64,000 nt of DNA from Candidatus Gemmiger excrementigallinarum (GTDB lineage: Bacteria; Bacillota; Clostridia; Oscillospirales; Ruminococcaceae), in NCBI GenBank assembly GCA_019116445.1, contig DXBP01000003.1, positions 40,663 to 104,662 of the forward strand, in the 5' to 3' direction. The notes beneath the pieces are model-generated. The model ran no database searches, was not told where the DNA came from, and saw nothing but the letters and a program-made list of their open reading frames with translations. Positions within the stretch are counted from its first letter, which is position 1. Each line of letters opens with the position of its first letter. The position numbers and the translations under genes were made by a program. Below, one piece after another: positions 8,344 to 15,897 of this stretch.

Positions 8344-9003
8344 TTATTCTGCAATCTGCTCCCGAAGGCGTTCCAGAGAAGGGATCAGAATATGGCGGTC
8401 CTGCAGTTTCAATAAACCGTCTTCCCGAAGGTGCGTAATCAGACGGTTGACGCTGTTACGCGTAGATATTCCGCAGAACCCGGCTATATCTTCATACGGT
8501 ACCACAAAGTCAATTAAGGTACCGCCTTCCACCGGGCGCCCGAATTGCTGAGCCAGATTGAGCAGGAACCCGCAAATCACGCCCCGCTTGCTGTTCATCG
8601 CCATAAGCTGCTGGTTACGGATACTTTCATTCCAGCGCTGCCGATAATACTCTTTGACATATTGCTGCAAAACCGGATCTTGATTGATGTTTTGCCACAG
8701 CGCAACGCGCGGAACTTTATAAAAAACAGCCGTTTCACTTTCCACTCGTATATTGAACGGTGCGCTTGTAAAAGTGGATACCTCATCCCGAAGCAAGGAG
8801 ATGAGCGAAGGTCCTTTCAAATAAGCAATATTGAATTCCTTGCCGTTTTTTAAGATAATGCTGGTTTTAACCACACCATGTGCCAGTACATAGGTAAACG
8901 GCTGGTCCAACCCACAATATGCCAGATAGGTATGGCGGGAACGTTCTTCCGGCACATACCCCCACTGTTCAAGCCGCTGCAGCAAATAGGCGTCGCTGTC
9001 CAT
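8344..9003 (-). CDS. Crp/Fnr-family regulator, probably of the lactate racemase locus
   Basis: A 219-residue protein with an N-terminal cyclic-nucleotide-fold sensor domain (residues ~20-130, with LAHGVVKTSIILKNGKEFN) and a C-terminal winged helix-turn-helix (IAGFCGISTRNSVNRLITHL). No Fnr-type cysteine cluster is obvious. The chosen start is ATG 9003 (MDSDAYLLQRLEQWGY), with AGGAGCGAAGG upstream; a longer frame to 9180 would cover the divergent intergenic region. It is divergent from larA, the same arrangement as LarR, the Crp/Fnr activator of the Lactobacillus plantarum lar operon. Control of larA and the channel gene is an inference from position. Confidence 0.8.
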   Translation of the reverse strand: MDSDAYLLQRLEQWGYVPEERSRHTYLAYCGLDQPFTYVLAHGVVKTSIILKNGKEFNIAYLKGPSLISLLRDEVSTFTSAPFNIRVESETAVFYKVPRVALWQNINQDPVLQQYVKEYYRQRWNESIRNQQLMAMNSKRGVICGFLLNLAQQFGRPVEGGTLIDFVVPYEDIAGFCGISTRNSVNRLITHLREDGLLKLQDRHILIPSLERLREQIAE

Positions 9004-9132
9004 CTTCGCCTTCGCTCCTTCCTCTTTGTGTAACAAATGATACCATCTTTTGAGGTAGTTGTCCAGGTATCTGCGTGATACACTGTTGATCGTCTTTGAT
9101 ACATCTACAATCTCAAAAGGAAGTGTCCAGTC

Positions 9133-10407
9133 ATGAAAGAGATTTGTCTGCCTTATGATACGGGAACGCAAATCGTACATGTCCCTCAGCGGAATCTTGC
9201 CGGCGTTTTGGTTTCACGCCAGGCATCCTATCAGGCTCAGAAGAGCGGCGCTGAACTGGTAGAAGATTCCCTCGATCATCCAATAGGCTCTCCCCGCCTT
9301 GAGGAACTTGCCAAAGGTAAGAAAAACATTGTCATCATCAGTTCTGACCATACCCGCCCGGTTCCCTCTGCCATTATTATGCCGATTCTCCTGCGTCGGC
9401 TGCGCAGTGCCGCTCCCGATGCCCGCATCCGCATTCTCGTTGCTACAGGGTTTCATCGCGCCTCAACGCGGGAAGAATTAATTGCCAAATACGGTCAGGA
9501 GATCGTGGATCATGAGGAGATTGTGATGCACGATGCCCGGGATGACGCAGCCATGGTCGATGTCGGCGTTTTACCCAGCGGCGGTCACTGTCTGATCAAT
9601 CGCGTTGCCACCGAAGCCGACTTGCTGCTTGCGGAAGGATTCATCGAGGCCCATTTCTTCGCCGGTTTTTCCGGTGGCCGCAAATCTGTTCTGCCCGGTA
9701 TCGCCAGCTACAAAACCATTCAGGCCAACCACTGCGGTGAGTTCATTGCTTCGCCGGAATGTCGTACCGGTAATCTGAACCACAACCGGGTTCACGCGGA
9801 TATGGTCTTTGCCGCACACGCAGCCAAGCTCGCCTTTATCGTGAACGTTGTTCTCAATGAAGAAAAACAGATCATCGGTTCTTTCGCCGGAGATGTAGAG
9901 GAAGCACATCTGATGGGTTGCCGCTTCGTCAACGATCTGGCCCGTGTTGATAAAGTCCCCTGCGATATTGCGATCTCGACAAACGGCGGCTATCCTCTGG
10001 ATCAGAACGTCTATCAGGCTGTTAAAGGCATGACCGCTGCCGAAGCCACCGTCCGGGAAGGCGGCATCATCATTATGGTGGCCGGCTGCCGTGATGGTCA
10101 CGGCGGACAGGCTTTCTTTGACAATATTGCCAAGGCGGAATCTCCGAAAGCCTTTCTGGAGCAGGCTGTTGCCACACCGCGCCTTGAAACGGTGCCCGAA
10201 CAGTGGACCAGCCAGATTTTGGCCCGTATACTGGTAAAATACCATGTGATTCTTGTATCGGATCTTCTGGACCCGCACATTGCCGCAGCTCTTCACCTGG
10301 AGCTGGTTTCTACTGTAGATGAAGCGCTGGCGCGCGCTTTTCTGCGCTTGGGAGCAGATGCGCGTGTGGCTGTGATTCCTGACGGCCTTTCGGTCGTAGT
10401 TCAGTAA
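9133..10407 (+). CDS. larA: Nickel-dependent lactate racemase
   Basis: Interconverts D- and L-lactate using the nickel-pincer nucleotide cofactor. The 424-residue length matches L. plantarum LarA. Counting residues, the known catalytic set falls at the same numbers: Asp72 and Arg75 in SDHTRP, His108 in ATGFH, His174 in IEAHFF, Lys184 (cofactor attachment) in GGRKS, His200 in ANHC, and Gln295 and Lys298 in YQAVKG. This makes true lactate racemase more likely than a paralogue acting on another substrate. ATG 9133 has an AGGAAG site. The cofactor genes larB, larC and larE are not in the window. The aquaglyceroporin gene follows after 18 bases. Confidence 0.93.
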   Translation: MKEICLPYDTGTQIVHVPQRNLAGVLVSRQASYQAQKSGAELVEDSLDHPIGSPRLEELAKGKKNIVIISSDHTRPVPSAIIMPILLRRLRSAAPDARIRILVATGFHRASTREELIAKYGQEIVDHEEIVMHDARDDAAMVDVGVLPSGGHCLINRVATEADLLLAEGFIEAHFFAGFSGGRKSVLPGIASYKTIQANHCGEFIASPECRTGNLNHNRVHADMVFAAHAAKLAFIVNVVLNEEKQIIGSFAGDVEEAHLMGCRFVNDLARVDKVPCDIAISTNGGYPLDQNVYQAVKGMTAAEATVREGGIIIMVAGCRDGHGGQAFFDNIAKAESPKAFLEQAVATPRLETVPEQWTSQILARILVKYHVILVSDLLDPHIAAALHLELVSTVDEALARAFLRLGADARVAVIPDGLSVVVQ

Positions 10408-10425
10408 AGGCGGGGAGGAAAAATC

Positions 10426-11136
10426 ATGCTTCACAATATTCTGGCGGAATTTCTTGGTACCGGGTTGATGATTGTTTTCGGCGTTGGCGTACATTGCGAT
10501 GAAGTTTTGAAAAACAGCAAGTACCGCGGCTCCGGGCACTTGTTTGCCATTACAACCTGGGGCTTTGGCATTTCTGTTGTCTTGATGATTTTTGGTGGTG
10601 TTTGCCTGAATCCTTCCATGGCTTTGGCTCAGGCCCTTTTGGGGATGATGCCCTGGAGCGCTTTTATTCCCTACGCCATTGCAGAGATGGCCGGCGCCTT
10701 TGTGGGTGCGTTGATCTGCTATGTAATGTATGCCGACCAGTTCCGTGCCAGCGAAAACGAAGTTGATCCCATCGCGGTCCGCAACATTTTCTCCACCAAC
10801 CCGCCTATGCGCGACCTGCCCCGCAACTACTTTGTCGAAACGTTTGCCACCACGGTTTTTCTGACAGCCATCCTTGCAATTGCCAAAAACTATGAAACCT
10901 GGCTGCCGTTGGGCGTTGGGATTCTGGTCTGGGCTGTGGGTATGGGCTTCGGCGGCACAACCGGTTTTGCCATGAATCAAGCCCGTGACCTTGGTCCGCG
11001 GCTGGCCTATCAGCTGCTTCCCATTCGCAATAAGGCAGATAACGACTGGGCCTATGGCCTTCTGGTTCCCGGCACTGCCCCCTTTGTTGGCGCGATGATT
11101 GCAGCTGCGTTCTGCAAATTTTTCCTAGGAATGTAA
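10426..11136 (+). CDS. Aquaglyceroporin-family channel, LarD-like (lactic acid/glycerol facilitator)
   Basis: A 236-residue MIP-family protein with six hydrophobic helices. The two half-helix motifs are unusual: the first is NPS (Asn62-Pro63-Ser64) and the second NQARD (Asn184-Gln185-Ala186-Arg187-Asp188), where GlpF has NPA and NPARD. The Asp after Arg marks the glycerol-facilitator branch. Pairing with larA, in the order of the lactobacillar lar operon, suggests transport of undissociated lactic acid. The ribosome site GGGGAGG precedes ATG 10426. A strong terminator follows. Glycerol transport remains a possible alternative. Confidence 0.85.
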   Translation: MLHNILAEFLGTGLMIVFGVGVHCDEVLKNSKYRGSGHLFAITTWGFGISVVLMIFGGVCLNPSMALAQALLGMMPWSAFIPYAIAEMAGAFVGALICYVMYADQFRASENEVDPIAVRNIFSTNPPMRDLPRNYFVETFATTVFLTAILAIAKNYETWLPLGVGILVWAVGMGFGGTTGFAMNQARDLGPRLAYQLLPIRNKADNDWAYGLLVPGTAPFVGAMIAAAFCKFFLGM

Positions 11137-11148
11137 TATTCAAAAAAT

Positions 11149-11190
11149 ATCCGAACCATGCATGAGTAGCTGCATGGTTCGGATTTTTTA
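11149..11190 (+). terminator. Intrinsic terminator of larA-channel unit
   Basis: ATCCGAACCATGCA pairs perfectly with TGCATGGTTCGGAT, followed by TTTTTT. Confidence 0.9.
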
Positions 11191-11212
11191 TTCTTCTGTA
11201 GGTTACACAAAT

Positions 11213-11250
11213 AAATCCCCAGACAAAACCTTCCGGTTCGTCTGGGGTTT
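11213..11250 (-). terminator. Terminator downstream of tmRNA
   Basis: On the minus strand, AACCCCAGAC pairs with GTCTGGGGAT, followed by a T-rich stretch, directly after the CCA end of the tmRNA. Confidence 0.7.
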
Positions 11251-11253
11251 TTG

Positions 11254-11606
11254 TGGTGGAGCTGACGGGAGTCGAACCCGTGTCCGAAAAGAAATCGGTT
11301 AGAGTATCTCCGGGCGCAGTATGTTTATTGGAATTCCCTTGGCGCGGGCGAGCATACACGCACTACGCCTTGGTAGCTTCATAAATTCATGACGGGCCGC
11401 AAAGCTTAAGCCCGTGCACGTTCAGTACCTAATCGACGCCCTGACCCCGCGCGGTACTAACGCGGGCAGGACGGTCGCGCCTAATTAGGCAGCGACGGCA
11501 ACAGGATAAGTGTTGTCAGTTAATTTGTTTTGGCGCTTTTATCGTGGTGCACCGCCACGGCCCGCTGCTCACGCCTCTCTCTCCCCGTCGAAACCATTAC
11601 AGCCCC
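11254..11606 (-). ncRNA. ssrA: Transfer-messenger RNA (tmRNA)
   Basis: About 353 nt. The 5' end GGGGCTGTAATGGTTTCGAC and the 3' end GGTTCGACTCCCGTC...TCCACCA form the tRNA-like domain with an encoded CCA. The tag reading frame ends in RQNKLTDNTYPVAVAA and a TAA that sits in the loop of a GTCGC/GCGAC hairpin, as expected for tmRNA helix 5; the exact resume codon is uncertain by one or two codons. It rescues stalled ribosomes together with SmpB, encoded immediately upstream on the same strand. The 519-base gap between the channel gene and smpB is filled by this RNA and its flanking terminators. Confidence 0.95.
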
Positions 11607-11655
11607 GCATTTTCGGCAGGAGGTTTCCTGCCGGGAAAGCAAAAGCAAACAGCTT

Positions 11656-12123
11656 TTATCGCTGCGTTTTCAATGCACGGTCAATATCCCGCTTGGCATC
11701 GCGCGCCGCAGCTGTCGCGCGCTTGTCGTAGAGTTTTTTGCCCTTGCACAGGCCCAGTTCCAGCTTTACCCGCCCATGTTTGAAATAAAGCGAAAGCGGA
11801 ACCAGTGTATATCCCTGCAGTTTAATCTGCTGACCCAGGCGCCGGATTTCGCTTTTGTGCGCCAACAGTCGTCTGGGACGCCGCGGATCTTTATTAAAGA
11901 TGTTTCCCTGCTCGTAAGGGCTGATATGCATCCCCTTGACAATCAGTTCCCCATCATCAATATCTGCCCAGGAATCTTTCAGGTTTACCCCTCCGGCACG
12001 CAGACTTTTGACCTCGGTGCCTACCAGTTCAATACCGGTTTCCAGGGCCTCCATCACAAAGTATTCGTGGCGCGCCTCGCGGTTCAAGGCAATCACCTTT
12101 TTGCCGGTTTTATCCTCTGCCAC
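11656..12123 (-). CDS. smpB: SsrA-binding protein SmpB
   Basis: Binds tmRNA and delivers it to stalled ribosomes. The 155-residue protein contains [34 protein letters not shown], the LLAHKSEI stretch and a basic C-terminal tail ending in [13 protein letters not shown]. The start is GTG 12123 (VAEDKTGKK) with an AGGAGG site 8 bases upstream; a longer frame to 12168 lacks such a site. It lies 49 bases ahead of the tmRNA gene on the same strand, a common linkage. Confidence 0.95.
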   Translation of the reverse strand: MAEDKTGKKVIALNREARHEYFVMEALETGIELVGTEVKSLRAGGVNLKDSWADIDDGELIVKGMHISPYEQGNIFNKDPRRPRRLLAHKSEIRRLGQQIKLQGYTLVPLSLYFKHGRVKLELGLCKGKKLYDKRATAAARDAKRDIDRALKTQR

Positions 12124-12195
12124 AAAGCACACCTCCTTTGTATATGGTGATTTTAGATTATAGCGCAACTATGTGCAAAAGTCAAGAAAAAAGCC

Positions 12196-12792
12196 TCACA
12201 ATTCTCCACGACCCTGCATTGCGCGGAAAAGCGTGGTTTCGTCCGCATACTCCAGGCTGGAGCCCACCGGCAAGCCATACGCAAGGCGCGTGGCGCGCAC
12301 CCCCAAGGGCTTGATGAGCTTGGCCAGGTACATGGCCGTAGCCTCCCCTTCCACTGTGGGGCTGGTAGCCATGATAACCTCTTTGACGGTATCATTCAGC
12401 CGCGCAAGAAGTTCCTTAACGCAAAGCTGCTCCACCCCAATGCCATCTATCGGCGAAATCAAGCCGTGCAGCACATGATACAGACCATTGTATTCATGTG
12501 TACGCTCGATGGATTTGATGTCCCGCGGGCTTTCAACAACACAGATCACGCTGCGATCCCGCTTGGGGGAAGCGCAAATCTTGCAGATTTCTCCGGCAGT
12601 GTAATCCTGGCAAATGCGGCAGCGATGCAGGTCTTTCTTGGCATGTTCGATGGCCTGGGCCAGTTCCATCGCCTGTTCGTTGGACATCGACATCACTTCG
12701 TAGGCCATACGCGTAGCGCCTTTTCGTCCAACTCCGGAAAAGCGTGCAAACTGATCAACCAGATTTTCCAGTGGTTCAAGGTTTTGCGGCAT
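12196..12792 (-). CDS. recR: Recombination mediator RecR
   Basis: Loads RecA at gaps as part of RecFOR. The 198-residue protein has helix-hairpin-helix residues near FARFSGVGRKGATRMAYEVM, a four-cysteine zinc finger CRICQDYTAGEICKIC and a Toprim domain with ICVVESPRDI. It follows ybaB by 12 bases in the conserved dnaX-ybaB-recR order. Confidence 0.97.
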   Translation of the reverse strand: MPQNLEPLENLVDQFARFSGVGRKGATRMAYEVMSMSNEQAMELAQAIEHAKKDLHRCRICQDYTAGEICKICASPKRDRSVICVVESPRDIKSIERTHEYNGLYHVLHGLISPIDGIGVEQLCVKELLARLNDTVKEVIMATSPTVEGEATAMYLAKLIKPLGVRATRLAYGLPVGSSLEYADETTLFRAMQGRGEL

Positions 12793-12804
12793 TCTTACGC
12801 CCTC

Positions 12805-13146
12805 TTAGCCCAATCCGGGAATGTTCATTCCGCCGGTCAGTTTTCCCATTTCTTCCTCAGAATCCTTGTCTACCGCAGCAACTGCGCTGTTGACAGCCGC
12901 CGCGATCAGGTCTTCCAGCATCTCGATATCCTCGGGGTCCACAGCCTCCGGCTTGATCTTGACCGCAGTGATTTCATGCTTGCCGGTCATGGTAACCGTG
13001 ACCATTTCACCGCTGGCGGTACCGGTATACTCCTTGGCCTCCAGTTCTTCCTGCTTGGCACGAATCTCATCCTGCATCTTCTGAACCTGACGCATCATTG
13101 CATTGGGGTCCGGGCGGCCGTAACCTTTCGGCAGTCTTGCTTTCAT
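12805..13146 (-). CDS. YbaB/EbfC nucleoid-associated protein
   Basis: A 113-residue DNA-binding protein of the YbaB/EbfC family. It has the MMRQVQKMQDEIRAKQEELEA coiled segment, a central beta region (EMVTVTMTGKHEITAVKIKP) and a C-terminal helix. It forms dimers that coat DNA in other bacteria. ATG 13146 has a GGGAGGA site. Its place between dnaX and recR is the standard one; the gap to dnaX is 18 bases. Confidence 0.95.
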   Translation of the reverse strand: MKARLPKGYGRPDPNAMMRQVQKMQDEIRAKQEELEAKEYTGTASGEMVTVTMTGKHEITAVKIKPEAVDPEDIEMLEDLIAAAVNSAVAAVDKDSEEEMGKLTGGMNIPGLG

Positions 13147-13164
13147 GAGTAAATCCTCCCATAA

Positions 13165-14895
13165 TTATTTATCTTCTATTTTGACATCCACGCCCAACGC
13201 CTGCATATTCTGCAAGGTTTGGTCAAGGGACATCTGCGGGTTTCCGTTTTCCTCGTTTTTCGGCGCCTCATAAGGGCCAATGCTGCACCGTATTTTGGTT
13301 ACACGGTAGATTGTTTCTTTAAGTTTTTTGCTTACTTCCCGGTTATTCCGGATATAATCGCGGAACGCATCACTGCACTCAAACAGCACATGCTTACCGT
13401 CATAATATGCGCGAGTACCGCGCAAAAAGGAAATCATCATGCCGTCTGTTTCTTCCAGATCGGCAAGAACCAGCGCCCATTGGGGAAACGGTTCAAGCGG
13501 GCCGGCCTCTTGCTGCGGCGCGGCACGGCGCGGTACCGGCGGCTTGACTGCCGGTACGGAATCAGCAGATGGTGCTTGTTGCGGCACCGGCGATGCCGGG
13601 CGAAGTTCTGGCTGCAAAAATTCAGGTTCGTCATCAGGCGGCGGTAATTCTTCCGGCTCCTGCTGCACTTTCTCCTGTACTGTCGGTGGAGGTGTGACGG
13701 GGCTAACACTCTGTACCACCGGCGGAACGGCAGAAAACGCCGCCGGCGTCGCCGCGAACGGTTGTGGTGCCGTCGGCTGAACAACCTGCACGGTGGCTGC
13801 CGCTTGCACCGGGACCGCCTGGGGCTGCGTTAAAGAAAACACCGCCAATTCCAATTCAATGCGCTGATCGGTCCCACGGCTCATTTTCTCCAATGCCTGT
13901 CCGAAAGCGTTGATGGCCCGGATAGCTTCTGCCTGGGGGAAATCCTTACGCTCTGCATACGCTGTTTCTTCTTCCGGTGATGTACCGGTCAGAAGGTCTG
14001 TTCCACCCGGCAGTGAGCACAGCATCAGGTTACGATAGTGTCCGGCCAGTTCCATGCACAGGCGCCGCATATCGACGCTTTGCTGGCGCAGTTCCGCGAT
14101 TTTTCCAAGTGCCGCCACAGAATCTTTGGCGGCAATGGCATCACTGATCTCAAAAAGATACCCACGATCGGTAACGCCGGCCATACGCCGTACCAAGGCT
14201 TCGTCCACATGGTTATCGACACCTGCACAGGTATCCAGAATGGACAACGCGTCACGCATAGCGCCATCCGCAAGACGACCAATCAACTGCGCAGCACCAG
14301 AATCCAGTTCGATCTGCTCCTGTCCGGCCACATAGGTCAAGCGACCGGCAATATCCTGCGCGGTAATGCGCGCAAAATCATACCGCTGGCAGCGGCTGAG
14401 AATCGTTACCGGAACTTTCTGCACTTCGGTAGTGGCCAAAATGAAAATCACGTGCTCCGGTGGCTCTTCCATGGTTTTGAGCAGTGCGTTGAAAGCCTGC
14501 GTGGAGAGCATGTGCACCTCGTCGATGATGTATACCTTATAGTGGCATACAGACGGCAGATAGGCAACCTCGTCCCGCAAATCACGGATGTCATCCACAC
14601 CGTTGTTGGATGCGGCGTCCATCTCGATGATATCCATGATGGCACCGCTGTCGATGCCTTTGCAGACCTCACATTCGCAGCAAGGATCTGGGCTGGTGTG
14701 GTCCAGACAGTTGACTGCTTTGGCAAAAATTTTGGCACAGGTCGTTTTACCGGTACCGCGGGTGCCGGTGAACAGGTAGGCATGGCCGATACGTCCCGCA
14801 GCGATCTGATTCTGCAGCGCCGTGACAATGGGTTCCTGCCCCACAACGTCAGCAAAGCGCTGCGGACGCCACTTGCGATACAACGCGCGGTACAT
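13165..14895 (-). CDS. dnaX: DNA polymerase III subunit gamma/tau
   Basis: The clamp-loader ATPase of the replisome. The 576-residue protein starts MYRALYRKWRPQRFADVVGQ at ATG 14895 (GGAGG upstream). It has Walker A GTRGTGKTT, a four-cysteine zinc module (CLDHTSPDPCCECEVC) and a DEVH Walker B. A Pro/Ala/Gln-rich linker spans residues ~375-480 before the tau C-terminal domain. No slippery A-run suitable for programmed frameshifting was noticed, so a single tau-like product is likely. The SRP RNA gene lies directly upstream, the usual Firmicutes arrangement. Confidence 0.96.
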   Translation of the reverse strand: MYRALYRKWRPQRFADVVGQEPIVTALQNQIAAGRIGHAYLFTGTRGTGKTTCAKIFAKAVNCLDHTSPDPCCECEVCKGIDSGAIMDIIEMDAASNNGVDDIRDLRDEVAYLPSVCHYKVYIIDEVHMLSTQAFNALLKTMEEPPEHVIFILATTEVQKVPVTILSRCQRYDFARITAQDIAGRLTYVAGQEQIELDSGAAQLIGRLADGAMRDALSILDTCAGVDNHVDEALVRRMAGVTDRGYLFEISDAIAAKDSVAALGKIAELRQQSVDMRRLCMELAGHYRNLMLCSLPGGTDLLTGTSPEEETAYAERKDFPQAEAIRAINAFGQALEKMSRGTDQRIELELAVFSLTQPQAVPVQAAATVQVVQPTAPQPFAATPAAFSAVPPVVQSVSPVTPPPTVQEKVQQEPEELPPPDDEPEFLQPELRPASPVPQQAPSADSVPAVKPPVPRRAAPQQEAGPLEPFPQWALVLADLEETDGMMISFLRGTRAYYDGKHVLFECSDAFRDYIRNNREVSKKLKETIYRVTKIRCSIGPYEAPKNEENGNPQMSLDQTLQNMQALGVDVKIEDK

Positions 14896-14920
14896 AGGCA
14901 CACCTCCCCGTAAAATCAGA

Positions 14921-15092
14921 AAAAGCGGGCAGAGCACGCGGCTGCGCTGCTTTGCGTACAGATGCAGGCTTGCCGCAGCACTGGACGAGCGCCGCTTAAT
15001 GCTGCTCGGTTCCCCGCCTGACATGGTTCACAGGCCGCCCACGCACGGGGCCCGCATCTGTACGCAAAACAGCGCAATTCAGCCCTGTCCGC
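14921..15092 (-). ncRNA. ffs: Signal recognition particle RNA (4.5S/scRNA)
   Basis: About 170 nt. The conserved SRP domain is unmistakable: GTGAACCATGTCAGG, then GGGGAACCGAGCAGCATTAAG, with the GGAA-type tetraloop, closing through GCAAGCCTG. GCGTACAGATGC and GCATCTGTACGC form the long rod, and the 5' GCGGACAGGGC pairs with 3' GCTCTGCCCGC, followed by TTTTT. Because the two ends pair directly, a separate Alu domain of the B. subtilis type is not apparent. It sits just upstream of dnaX. The 5' end is inferred from the promoter; the 3' end from the stem and T run. Confidence 0.93.
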
Positions 15093-15099
15093 AAAAGAT

Positions 15100-15128
15100 A
15101 TTATACAATATTGCCGGGATAATTGCAA
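15100..15128 (-). promoter_or_regulatory. Promoter of the SRP RNA gene
   Basis: On the minus strand, TTGCAA (15123-15128), a 17-base spacer and perfect TATAAT (15100-15105), placing the RNA start near 15092. Confidence 0.75.
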
Positions 15129-15147
15129 GGGGTGGTTTGCGGGGTTT

Positions 15148-15897
15148 TTATCGCCGAAGATAGTAGGTTCCTTCCGGCGCACGGCAAAGCGTTACGCCAA
15201 ATATTTCATCCAGAATTTTTTGCTCAAAGAGTTGCTGCGGCGCATCAAAAGCGGCCAGCTTTCCTTCCGCCAGCACAGCCACACGGTCGCTGTATTGCAG
15301 TGCCTGGGCAAGGTCGTGAAGAACAAGCACAACGGTTTTGCCCTGATCTGCCAGTTTACGCAGCAGTTCCAGCAGTTCAAATTGAGCCGCCACATCAAGA
15401 TATGTCGTTGGTTCATCCAGCAGAATCGCATCCCCGCCCTGCGCAAGCGCCATTGCCACATAAACGCGCTGGCGCTCACCACCTGAAAGTTCACGCAAAT
15501 CCCTGTCCGCCCAGCGGGCCACGCCGGCCGACTGCATGGCCTGTTCCACCGCCGCACGATCTTTGGAGGTCATTTGACGGGAAAGGCCCAGATACGGGAA
15601 ACGCCCATGGCTCACAAGTCCGCGAACCGAAATTTCCGGAATATTGCGCACCTGAGGCATAAAGGCTACTGCACGAGCAAATTCTTTACGGTCATAGGTT
15701 CGGATAGAACGTCCTTGCAGCAGGATCTGGCCGTCCAGAAGCGGCAGCTGCCTGGCAATGGCCTTGAGCAGCGTCGTCTTTCCGCAGCCGTTGGTTCCCA
15801 CCAGGGTGGTAATCTGACCTGCATACACTGTGAAGCTGACATTTTGCAAAATCGGAGTGCCATCGTATCCGACTGCCGCACGCTGAAGTTCAAACAT
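15148..15897 (-). CDS. ABC transporter ATPase, FecE/BtuD type (last gene of the B12 operon)
   Basis: A 249-residue ATPase of the iron-siderophore/cobalamin importer class. It has Walker A GTNGCGKTT, signature LSGGERQRV, Walker B DAILLDEPTTYLD and the switch His in LVLHDLAQAL. It overlaps the preceding permease gene by 8 bases. With that permease it forms a second importer core in the operon without a binding protein of its own. Substrates could be corrinoids, cobalt chelates or heme/siderophore; position in the riboswitch-led operon favours a corrinoid or cobalt role (inference). Confidence 0.9.
   Translation of the reverse strand: MFELQRAAVGYDGTPILQNVSFTVYAGQITTLVGTNGCGKTTLLKAIARQLPLLDGQILLQGRSIRTYDRKEFARAVAFMPQVRNIPEISVRGLVSHGRFPYLGLSRQMTSKDRAAVEQAMQSAGVARWADRDLRELSGGERQRVYVAMALAQGGDAILLDEPTTYLDVAAQFELLELLRKLADQGKTVVLVLHDLAQALQYSDRVAVLAEGKLAAFDAPQQLFEQKILDEIFGVTLCRAPEGTYYLRR

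Noticed and set aside
9095..9117. TTTGA-N13-TCAAA in front of larA as a Crp/Fnr operator.
   Set aside because: Only the outer five bases match; the inner bases do not, and it overlaps the larA ribosome-site region. It could be chance, so it is not listed as a feature.
13165..14895. Programmed frameshift producing a short gamma form of DnaX.
   Set aside because: No A-AAA-AAG type slippery run with a downstream stem was noticed in the linker region.
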